Assembly (NCBI GenBank): GCA_016716435.1
Contig: JADJWI010000003.1
Coordinates: 682,001 to 746,000, forward strand
Source: Acidobacteriota bacterium
GTDB lineage: Bacteria; Acidobacteriota; Blastocatellia; Pyrinomonadales; Pyrinomonadaceae
Direction: 5' to 3'
Length of the DNA stretch: 64,000 nt
The notes beneath the pieces are model-generated. The model searched no databases. It had not been told where the DNA came from and worked only from the letters and a program-made list of their open reading frames with translations. Of this stretch, positions 53,823 to 61,256 are shown in pieces. How positions within the stretch are numbered: position 1 is the stretch's first letter; the number at the start of each line of letters is the position of its first letter. A program made the translations under genes and the position numbers.

Positions 53823-55103
53823 ATGTCACTGAGCGTCTTTTCTTACTCGCCGACCCACCCGGCCCGATCACGATACAGGTTTGTTCTCCTTGCTGCAGTA
53901 GCGTTCACGCTCTTCTCTTCGGTCCCGGCCTATAGCTCCGCAGACCAGAAAGACCCGAAAAAGATGGTCCGCGAGGCCGATAAGCTGTTGCGGCGCGGAA
54001 AGGCGGTCGAGGCCGAGGATCTCTACAGGCAGGCACTCACCATCGCCCCTGATTACACAGACGCGAAGCTAAAAATCGCTCATTTGATGATCAAGCAGCG
54101 AAGGCTGGCCGAGGCTTATGAACTGAGCGTCGGTGTTGCCCAGGCCGATCGCAAAAATGCGCGGGCCTTCGCATTGGTCGGGACGACCCTTCTATCGCTC
54201 GGTCAGTTTGTTGAGGCAAAGGCGGTTCTTATTGAGGCGCTCATGTTGGACAAGGGCGAGGCTCTTGTCTGGTATTCGCTCGGACTTCTTGAATACTACG
54301 AAAACCGGGTCGAGGAAAGCCTCGCGAATTTGCGCGAATCGGTTTTCCACGATCCGCGGAATACGGATGCTATCTTTTCGCTCGCCCAGGTTGCGGCCCG
54401 TTCGGAGAAATACAAAGAGGCTGCGGATGCTTATCGACGGTTCCTCGAGATCTCTCAAGACCAAAACGACGAACGCCGCGACCGCATCCGAGGACTTATA
54501 AATTTTCTTACATTTTTAGGCTCGAGGACCGCAATTTACACGACCTCCGGGCCCGATACTTCGACCATCAACTTAACGCTGATCGGAAACCGGCCCGTGC
54601 TTGAGGTTCATGTAAACGATGGCAAAGAGCCGCTTCAGTTCGTGCTTGATACCGGCTCTGGAATAACCGTTATTTCAGACGAAACGGCCGAACGTCTCAA
54701 CATAAAGCCCGTCGCTCGCGGCGGAGAAGCAAAGGGCCTCGGCGGCGACGGCAAGTTCGAGATAGTTTACGGTTTTCTCAGGAGCGTAGAGATCGGCGAG
54801 ATGCGGATCCGCAATGTGCCCGTCTATATCCGCAAGTTTCACAACCCCTCGCTTCGCTTCGACGGCTACATCGGGCTCTCGGTCATTTCAAAATTTCTCA
54901 CCACGGTAGATTACGGCGACGAAAAGTTCACGCTTACGCGGAAAGACTCAGAACTTGCAAAGGCCATTTCGCTTGATAATGCGGTGCCGCTGCGGCTTAC
55001 CTCGAGCGGGTTCCTGAGCGGCGAGGTGCAGCTCGAAGGCGTTGAATCTCCGCTTAACTTCATCGTTGATACAGGGGCCGAGCGTTTCAGTGATCTCAGA
55101 TGA
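53823..55103 (+). CDS. TPR and retropepsin-like aspartyl protease, N-terminal part (frameshifted)
   Basis: 426 residues: a short cytosolic start, a transmembrane or signal helix (FVLLAAVAFTLFSSVPAYSS), TPR repeats (about 45-220; ADKLLRRGKAVEAEDLYRQA and similar), then an aspartyl-protease domain with VLDTGSGITVISDETAE. A second similar domain begins NFIVDTGA, where an extra base near 55074-55081 forces the stop at 55103. The corrected frame gives VDTGASVSVISDEIAL and runs to 55395. Two D-T-G sites in one chain suggest an intramolecular dimer. An in-frame ATG at 53808 exists; the one at 53823 has TGAGGT upstream. The compartment is probably periplasmic. Confidence 0.8.
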   Translation: MSLSVFSYSPTHPARSRYRFVLLAAVAFTLFSSVPAYSSADQKDPKKMVREADKLLRRGKAVEAEDLYRQALTIAPDYTDAKLKIAHLMIKQRRLAEAYELSVGVAQADRKNARAFALVGTTLLSLGQFVEAKAVLIEALMLDKGEALVWYSLGLLEYYENRVEESLANLRESVFHDPRNTDAIFSLAQVAARSEKYKEAADAYRRFLEISQDQNDERRDRIRGLINFLTFLGSRTAIYTTSGPDTSTINLTLIGNRPVLEVHVNDGKEPLQFVLDTGSGITVISDETAERLNIKPVARGGEAKGLGGDGKFEIVYGFLRSVEIGEMRIRNVPVYIRKFHNPSLRFDGYIGLSVISKFLTTVDYGDEKFTLTRKDSELAKAISLDNAVPLRLTSSGFLSGEVQLEGVESPLNFIVDTGAERFSDLR

Positions 55104-55395
55104 GATCGCTTTAGTTTCGACGGTAAGCCCGGGCCTGCGCGAGCAGCGAATGCGAGTCATCGGTTCGGCCGGGATCACCGAAGATGTGCCGTCATACGAT
55201 CTGCCTCGGCTAAGCTTCGCCGACCACACGCGGTCGGACGTTATGGCGATCGCTCTCGACCTTGGTATCATCAATGAAGCGTCGGGATTTACACAATCGG
55301 GCATTCTCGGTGGTAACTTTCTCAGGAATTTCCGCATGACCTTTGATTTTAAGAACTCAAGGGTCGCCTTTGCCCCGGTCAAGGAGCCGCAATAG
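55104..55395 (+). pseudogene. Aspartyl protease, C-terminal part out of frame
   Basis: The continuation of the protease above in the next frame. It carries VSVISDEIALVSTVSPGLRE, a GITEDVPSYDLPRLSFADHT segment and the final ILGGNFLRNFRMTFDFKNSR, the expected end of a retropepsin-like domain. The segment 53823-55395 is one base longer than a multiple of three, so a single insertion accounts for the break. No start codon with a ribosome site is seen. Confidence 0.75.
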
Positions 55396-55413
55396 TCCCG
55401 CTCGCCCTTATTA

Positions 55414-55872
55414 ATGAAGTTGGGCATTTATCTTGAAACCTCCGTTATCGGGGCATACCTCGATAACGAGGATGTTTTGCGGCGCGACCTTACCATCCGC
55501 TGGATGGAGCACGAGCTGCTCGAATACGAGGCCTTTACCTCGATCCTTGTTCAGCGCGAGCTTGAACGGCTCGATGAGCCGCACCGCTCTAGCTATCTAA
55601 ACCTGATAAAGTTCATGCCGAGGCTTGAGCTGACCGATGAGGCGGCGATACTTGCCGATGGCTATGTCTCACGCGGGATCTTTCACCGCCGATTTATGGC
55701 GGACGCTCTGCACGTTGCGCTTGCTTCGTTTCACAAAGTGGATTATCTGGTGACGTGGAACTTCGGGCATATCGCCAACGTCAGGAAGCAGGCGAGGATC
55801 AAGATGTTCAACGCGGCGGCCGGGTTCTTTTCTCCGACGATCGTCACGCCGGAATTTCTTGTTCACGGCTGA
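55414..55872 (+). CDS. PIN-domain protein (VapC-like)
   Basis: 152 residues with the PIN fold: YLETSVIGAYLDNEDVLRRD at the N-terminus (an acidic site shifted to E-T-S), conserved E in VQRELERLD, and MADALHVALASFHKVDYLVT followed by TWNFGHIANV. Such proteins are RNases, often toxins, but no antitoxin gene is adjacent, so a solitary PIN protein is possible. The end overlaps the convergent pgl gene by 10 bp. Confidence 0.8.
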   Translation: MKLGIYLETSVIGAYLDNEDVLRRDLTIRWMEHELLEYEAFTSILVQRELERLDEPHRSSYLNLIKFMPRLELTDEAAILADGYVSRGIFHRRFMADALHVALASFHKVDYLVTWNFGHIANVRKQARIKMFNAAAGFFSPTIVTPEFLVHG

Positions 55873-56591
55873 CCCGCGGCGGCCTCATCAGCAAACCAAA
55901 GAAGCTCCCCGGCCGGCGAGATCAGCGACGCCGGCAACCGTTCGTCACCTTCCCGAACTCTCCGAAGCACATTTCGTTTATCTTCTCCTGTTACAAGAAA
56001 AGCAACCGCTACCGCGGCATTGAGCACGGGCACGGTTAGCGTCAGTCGAAAGGCATCAAGCTGCGGGACGAAAACTGCCGAGACAAGCTCATAAGTTTCA
56101 AAAAGGACATCCGTTCCGGGAAAGAGCGAAGCCGTATGGCCATCTGTCCCGAGGCCGAGAAAGACGAGGTCAAAGACGGGGATGCCGTTTGCTGTGCTGA
56201 AATGCTCTCGGATCGCAGCAGCATAGCCGGAAGCTGCTACGTGCGGTTCAAGCTCAGTCCGGTAGCGGAAAATATTTGCTTCGGGTACGCTTGCCGGCTG
56301 GAGAAGCAGATCGTTCGCCATTCGGAAATTGCTTTCGTCCGAGTTTGGCGGAACCATTCGCTCGTCGCCTAAGAAGAAGTAAATGTTCTCGAGCTCGATC
56401 GGGCTCTTCGCTTGAGTGAGTTTAACGGCGAGCTTTTTGAACATAAGCTTTGGCGTCGAGCCGCCGGAGAGGACGACATTGAAGCGGCCGCGTTCGGCGA
56501 TCGCCTTTCGGCCACAGTCAATAAAAAACTCGGCCGCCTTTTCGGCTACCGAGTCCGGGTCTTTGCAGATAACAAGTTCACCGCGGGCCAT
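55863..56591 (-). CDS. pgl: 6-phosphogluconolactonase
   Basis: A 242-residue NagB/RpiA-fold hydrolase of the oxidative pentose phosphate pathway. It shows NVVLSGGSTPKLMFKKLAVK near residue 40, YFFLGDERMVPPNSDESNFR near 75 and DLVFLGLGTDGHTASLFPGT near 140 with the catalytic region. It is the last gene of tal-pgi-pgl; the start is 3 bp from the pgi stop. zwf and gnd are not in the window. Confidence 0.93.
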   Translation of the reverse strand: MARGELVICKDPDSVAEKAAEFFIDCGRKAIAERGRFNVVLSGGSTPKLMFKKLAVKLTQAKSPIELENIYFFLGDERMVPPNSDESNFRMANDLLLQPASVPEANIFRYRTELEPHVAASGYAAAIREHFSTANGIPVFDLVFLGLGTDGHTASLFPGTDVLFETYELVSAVFVPQLDAFRLTLTVPVLNAAVAVAFLVTGEDKRNVLRRVREGDERLPASLISPAGELLWFADEAAAGQP

Positions 56592-56594
56592 TGT

Positions 56595-58298
56595 TTACTC
56601 CGCACCGCTCACGATATTGCCGATGCGTGAAAGTGCCTCGCCGATCTCGCCCGATATGTGGAGGCGGATCGCCCTCCGGCCTCGCTCGGAAAGCACTTCG
56701 AGGTCGCCGCGTGACTGCGCCGCTTTGACCACGCCGAAAGAATATTTCTGCCCGGGAACCGGAACGTCTTCAGCATCGTCGCAGGTCAACTGGAGAAACA
56801 CGCCGTTGTTCGCTCCGCCCTTGTAGGCTTGCCCGGTCGAGTGGAGAAAGCGCGGCCCGAAGCCTATGCACGTTGCATTGCCGTTACGCCTCAAAACGGC
56901 TTCTCGGATCTGCTGAAGCGCCGCTTCGTTCGCCGCGTTCATATTTATATACGCGAGCATCGCGAAATAATCGCCGGCTGAAATGCGGCCGAGGTGCCTC
57001 CGGAGAGCCTGGCTCAAGGTCTGGCCGTCATCAATGCCGAGGGTCGCGGCGTTCGCGTCGTCGCAGAAAAGCGAGATGTTTCCATCAATGAAGCGAGGTG
57101 TTTCCGCGGGCAAAGACCCGGTCTCTTCAAACTCATCGGTCAGCTTTCGGGTTTCGATCTTGCTCGCCTCAACGTCCGGTTGGTCGAAGGGGTTGATCCC
57201 GAGTATCGCCCCAGCGGCGGCGGTCGCGATCTCCCAGCGGAAAAATTCTTGCCCGAGGTCCATCCGTTCGCGAAGCGTAATTCGGATGACCGGGTGGCCG
57301 GCAGATTCGATGGCGGCGACCGCATCGGCAAACGCGCTTTCGCCATCGGTCGCTATGTGGACGAAGATCCGATCGGTGCCGTAATTTTCCGGGGCGATCA
57401 GAGGCTCGCGGTCGACCGGGATGATCGCCTTACCATGCTTGCCGGTGCTTTCGGCGACGAGCTGTTCCATCCACGCCCCGAGGTCGAAGATGCTTTTCTC
57501 GGTAATTATGGTCAGCTTGTCGTGGCCCATCTTCCACGCGGTCCCGAGAGCGACGCCAAGCCGAACGCCCGGATTCTGCGTTGCGGGCAGGCGGCACCCC
57601 TTTGCCATCGCACGCGACCGTAAAAGGAAGTCCGTGACGTCAACGCCCATCGCGGCGAGCGGCAGCATTCCAAAATCAGAAAGCGCCGAAAAGCGGCCGC
57701 CGATGTTGGGCTCGCCGAAGAACGTCTTCCAAAAGCCATGTTCTTTGGCAACGCTTTCCATCTTCGAGCCCGGATCGGTGATGGCGATAAAATGCGAGCC
57801 GGCAGCGTCGCCGAGTTCCTGTCGGGCACGGTCGAAGAAATAGGCGAAGAAGACGTTAGGCTCGAGCGTTGAACCGGATTTGCTCGAAACAAAGAAAAGT
57901 GTTTTTGAGATGTCGAGCCGCCGGTCGAGGGCAAGGACCTGCTCTGGATCGGTCGAGTCGAGAATAGAAAGACGTGGGAAACCCGCACGCCGGCCGAATG
58001 TGAAACTGAGCACCTCAGGACAAAGCGACGAACCTCCCATTCCGAGAAGGACAATGTCGTCGAATTCTCGGGCCTTTACTTCGGCGGCAAATCGCGGAAA
58101 GCGGGCGGGGTCAGAAAGCTGGCGGTCCATTACGTCGAGCCAGCCGAGCCATTTGGCTTCGTCGGCTCCGGTCCAGAGGCTCGCGTCCCGGTTCCATAGC
58201 AGTTCGGTATTGCCGACCCCGTCCCAGGCGGCGAGCTCAGCGTCGATCGCCTGCGAGAGTTCCGGCGGGAACGTCAGGCGCATTGGCCCAACGCTCAT
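56595..58298 (-). CDS. pgi: Glucose-6-phosphate isomerase
   Basis: A 567-residue isomerase linking glycolysis and the pentose phosphate pathway. The first SIS domain has VLLGMGGSSLCPEVLSF and LFFVSSKSGSTLEPNVFFAY; the second has the GKHGKAIIPVDREPLIAPEN segment and an unusually long C-terminal domain (to INMNAANEAALQQIREAVLR). This divergent form resembles the isomerase half of fused transaldolase/isomerase proteins. It overlaps the tal gene by 4 bp, so the pair behaves like a split version of that fusion. Confidence 0.9.
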   Translation of the reverse strand: MSVGPMRLTFPPELSQAIDAELAAWDGVGNTELLWNRDASLWTGADEAKWLGWLDVMDRQLSDPARFPRFAAEVKAREFDDIVLLGMGGSSLCPEVLSFTFGRRAGFPRLSILDSTDPEQVLALDRRLDISKTLFFVSSKSGSTLEPNVFFAYFFDRARQELGDAAGSHFIAITDPGSKMESVAKEHGFWKTFFGEPNIGGRFSALSDFGMLPLAAMGVDVTDFLLRSRAMAKGCRLPATQNPGVRLGVALGTAWKMGHDKLTIITEKSIFDLGAWMEQLVAESTGKHGKAIIPVDREPLIAPENYGTDRIFVHIATDGESAFADAVAAIESAGHPVIRITLRERMDLGQEFFRWEIATAAAGAILGINPFDQPDVEASKIETRKLTDEFEETGSLPAETPRFIDGNISLFCDDANAATLGIDDGQTLSQALRRHLGRISAGDYFAMLAYINMNAANEAALQQIREAVLRRNGNATCIGFGPRFLHSTGQAYKGGANNGVFLQLTCDDAEDVPVPGQKYSFGVVKAAQSRGDLEVLSERGRRAIRLHISGEIGEALSRIGNIVSGAE

Positions 58299-59443
58299 TG
58301 GTTCACCTCGTTCATCGCTTCGCCGACGGCGGTGATCATTTTGTCGAAAGGCTCGACAAAAAGTCTGACCGCTTCGGCAAGGAGCTGGTCGGTCGCGGCA
58401 TCGAGCGAGATGCCGGCGGCAGCGAGATCGGCGAGTGTTTCGCGGGCTTCATCTACGCCTTCGGTGAGCGTCTGTTTGACGGTGCCGTGGTCGCGGAAGG
58501 CGTCCCAGGTCGCCGGCGGGATCGTGTTAACGGTGTCCGGGCCGATGAGTTCATCGATGTAAAGCACATCGCTGTATTCCTTGTTCTTGGTACCGGTCGA
58601 GGCCCAGAGAACTTGCTGCGGCATCGCTCCTTTTGCGGCGAGAGCTTCCCATTCTTCGCCTGAGAAGATCTCAAGATAAGCCTGATAGGCGAGCTTGGCG
58701 TTGGCCACCGCGACCTTGCCGCGAAGGCTTTCGAGCCTTGCCTTATCGTCACCTTCGGCTGTGGCGAGCCGCTCTTCGATCTGCTTATCGACGAGCGAAT
58801 CGATCCGCGAAACGAAGAAGCTTGCGACCGAAGCGACGCGGCCGATGTCTTCGCCGGCATCGCTCCTGCGTTTCAAACCGGCGACGTACGCATTGGCAAC
58901 ATCGCGATAGGCGGCCTGCGCGAAGAGAAGCGTGACGTTGATGTTGATGCCGTCGGCGATCAGTTGATCGATGGCGGGAATGCCCTCGGGCGTTGCCGGA
59001 ACTTTCACCATCAGGTTCGGCCGATCGACCATTTGCCAGAGCCTGCGGGCCTCGGCGATCGTCTTTTCTGTATCAAACGCAAGATGCGGCGAAACCTCAA
59101 GCGAGACGAACCCGTCGCCGCCATCGGTTGCATCATAAACTCCGCGGAGAATGTCGGCCGCATCCTGAACGTCGCGGACGGCGAGCTTTTCGTAAAGATC
59201 GACGGCATCCCTTGAACCAGGGGTATTCTCGCGGATGAAGTCGTCGTATGCGGTTCCCGAGGAAACAGCCTTTTCGAATATCGCGGGGTTTGAGGTGACG
59301 CCTTTCAGCCCGTCTGCCTCGACGAGGCGGGCAAGTTCGCCGCTTTCGATGATGTCGCGGCTGATGAAATCGAACCACGGCGATTGGCCAAACTCGGCAA
59401 GCCGAACGAGCGGATTAGAGTTCATTTGCGTTTGAGGGTTCAT
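58295..59443 (-). CDS. tal: Transaldolase
   Basis: A 382-residue class I aldolase of the non-oxidative pentose phosphate pathway. SPWFDFISRDIIESGELARL opens the TIM barrel. Other motifs are GVTSNPAIFEKAV, the Schiff-base lysine in NLMVKVPATPEGIPA, and INVTLLFAQAAYRDVANAYV. An in-frame ATG six codons downstream (MNSNPLV) is an alternative start. It is the first gene of the tal-pgi-pgl operon. Confidence 0.94.
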   Translation of the reverse strand: MNPQTQMNSNPLVRLAEFGQSPWFDFISRDIIESGELARLVEADGLKGVTSNPAIFEKAVSSGTAYDDFIRENTPGSRDAVDLYEKLAVRDVQDAADILRGVYDATDGGDGFVSLEVSPHLAFDTEKTIAEARRLWQMVDRPNLMVKVPATPEGIPAIDQLIADGININVTLLFAQAAYRDVANAYVAGLKRRSDAGEDIGRVASVASFFVSRIDSLVDKQIEERLATAEGDDKARLESLRGKVAVANAKLAYQAYLEIFSGEEWEALAAKGAMPQQVLWASTGTKNKEYSDVLYIDELIGPDTVNTIPPATWDAFRDHGTVKQTLTEGVDEARETLADLAAAGISLDAATDQLLAEAVRLFVEPFDKMITAVGEAMNEVNQ

Positions 59444-59541
59444 AGTCGATGATCGCTCCGAATAAAGAAAATTATCGCATGCCGGGCGATGAACGCCCTC
59501 GGGCCGGCCCGGCTCTTTTTGATATGAGATAAGGATACAAT

Positions 59542-59570
59542 AAAAAAGGCGAGCGGTTTAGGCCGCTCGC
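59542..59570 (-). terminator. Rho-independent terminator of the sigma/anti-sigma operon
   Basis: On the minus strand GCGAGCGG, six loop bases and CCGCTCGC are followed by CTTTTTT. It lies 42 bp below the anti-sigma stop codon. Confidence 0.88.
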
Positions 59571-59612
59571 AAAAGGAGGTGCTATGAACGCACTTTCTAC
59601 CGGAGTATTCGA

Positions 59613-60455
59613 TCAAACAGGACTGCGGTTCCGAAATGCATCGGAAAGGACCCGGGCGGTGTCGAGATTTTCGGCCTCAGACAGGTCCGAGACAACAAAC
59701 ACGGCACCGACCGGAGCAATGAAGCTCGCGACCTGCATTCCTTTTTCTCGCTCGGAAACGATGTGGCCACCCGCACTGCCGAGCCCGCTGACCTTGCCTT
59801 CGCGGTCGAAAAAGACCGAAAGGACGTGGCCGCTCCGGCGAACGATGACGTGCGAGAACCGCTTACCCTCGAACAAACAATCGTGCGAATGAAGTATTTC
59901 GACGTCGCTGGCAAAGTTTGCTCGGATCGGTTCGGCGACTGCCTTGGCGGTCTGCCCGGCCGTTTCCTCTATTGGTAACTCCTTCGAATCCCAAAGTGCC
60001 ATCTTCTTAAGTGCACAATGATCGTGACTTCCAACGGCCTTTGCCGATGTCTCAGCGAGGAATGTCGTCAGCGAAGGATCGGCGGCGAGCGGACTCGATT
60101 CGAGCAGCCGCAGGCCGACAATTCCCCCAAACACTGTCACCAATACTAAAGCGAATGCAGGGACAAGCATCTTCGCCGAGGTGAATACGGACGTCCAGCC
60201 GCGGCCCTTGAACGCCTCCTCGCGGAGCTGGGCATTCATTCGCGTTTCAAAGGCCGGTTGGATCGCGAACTCCGGCGAAGCGGCGACGGCATCGCGCATT
60301 CGCGAGCGAAGAACTCGGCGGGCGGCGAAGTCCTCGCGGCACTTCGGGCACGATTCCATATGGCGATAGACCTGGAGGTTCGTTTCGACGAGCAGTTCGT
60401 CGCTGAGATAAGCCTCCGAAAGTTCTCTGAATTCACTGCACTGCATAACTTTCAC
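59613..60455 (-). CDS. Anti-sigma factor with zf-HC2 zinc finger
   Basis: 280 residues. The N-terminal anti-sigma domain has the H-x3-C-x2-C zinc motif in YRHMESCPKCREDF, then a single transmembrane helix (AKMLVPAFALVLVTVFGGIV, about 93-115) and a periplasmic domain of about 165 residues containing ETSAKAVGSHDHCALKKM and HDCLFEGKRFSHVIVRRSG. His and Cys in that domain may sense metal or redox state, which is inferred. It starts 15 bp after the ECF sigma gene and probably holds that factor inactive. A terminator follows. Confidence 0.88.
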   Translation of the reverse strand: MKVMQCSEFRELSEAYLSDELLVETNLQVYRHMESCPKCREDFAARRVLRSRMRDAVAASPEFAIQPAFETRMNAQLREEAFKGRGWTSVFTSAKMLVPAFALVLVTVFGGIVGLRLLESSPLAADPSLTTFLAETSAKAVGSHDHCALKKMALWDSKELPIEETAGQTAKAVAEPIRANFASDVEILHSHDCLFEGKRFSHVIVRRSGHVLSVFFDREGKVSGLGSAGGHIVSEREKGMQVASFIAPVGAVFVVSDLSEAENLDTARVLSDAFRNRSPV

Positions 60456-60470
60456 AATGATCGCTTCTGA

Positions 60471-61034
60471 TCAACCCTCGGCCGCCTGAAGCCCGCCCAC
60501 AAAGCCATATTCGCGAGCTTGGCCCGCAAGGGATTGCCGCAGGATACGGCGTCCGCGGTAGAGCCGCGACATCACCGTTCCCATCGGGATTTCCAAAATA
60601 GAAGCGATCTCCTTATAAGAAAATTCTTCGACGTCCGAGAGCACGACAACACTTCTGAAACTGTCCGGCACCGCTTTCAATGCTGAGATGATCGTCTCAT
60701 CGGTCAGGCTTTCGGGAACCGAAGGCTCGAACGGGACGGTCTCGGCGAGCCTTTCTTCAGGATCATCGACAAGCTTCATCTTGGTCAGCTTGGCGATCCT
60801 CTTGTAATTGAGGTTGTACATTATCGTCACCAGCCAAGCCCGGCAATTTGTCCCCATCTCATAGCGATGGAAGGACTTAAGTGCCTGAAACATCGTTTCC
60901 TGAACAAGGTCTTCGGCCTCGACGCGGTTCTTGGTCAGCCAGACCGCAACCCGGTAAAGATCAGGCATGTGGGGCATCGCCTCTTCGGCAAATGCCTCCC
61001 ACTTTTCCTCGTTGTTTTCACGAAACCAACCCAT
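60471..61034 (-). CDS. ECF-type RNA polymerase sigma factor
   Basis: A 187-residue sigma-70 family protein from the ATG at 61034 (MGWFRENNEE); an in-frame start at 61082 adds a weak 16-residue tail. Region 2 contains EDLVQETMFQALKSFHRYEM and CRAWLVTIMYNLNYKRI; region 4 contains FSYKEIASILEIPMGTVMSR and LYRGRRIL. Together with the anti-sigma gene downstream it forms a typical membrane-stress or metal-stress switch. Target promoters cannot be deduced. Confidence 0.92.
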   Translation of the reverse strand: MGWFRENNEEKWEAFAEEAMPHMPDLYRVAVWLTKNRVEAEDLVQETMFQALKSFHRYEMGTNCRAWLVTIMYNLNYKRIAKLTKMKLVDDPEERLAETVPFEPSVPESLTDETIISALKAVPDSFRSVVVLSDVEEFSYKEIASILEIPMGTVMSRLYRGRRILRQSLAGQAREYGFVGGLQAAEG

Positions 61035-61135
61035 AAAGCCGAAATCCGATCGCGCATGGCCATTGGAACTTCCGGCCCGCACAATTCAAGAATACTCCCG
61101 CAAGGCGAAAATATTCCTTCGGCGCCGGAAATTTA

Positions 61136-61164
61136 TTGAAGCACGGGGCCGTTTATATTATGTT
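61136..61164 (+). promoter_or_regulatory. Possible sigma-70 promoter of the GltD-like gene
   Basis: TTGAAG (61136-61141), a 17-nt spacer and TATGTT (61159-61164). The transcript would begin near 61171, about 86 nt before the GTG at 61257. Confidence 0.4.
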
Positions 61165-61256
61165 TATGTTACATTGCCGATGCCGCCCGGACGGCCTTGG
61201 GCCCATTACCCGCACCGCAGCGGAGAGACCTCATTTACAGGCAGGAAAAAACTCAC

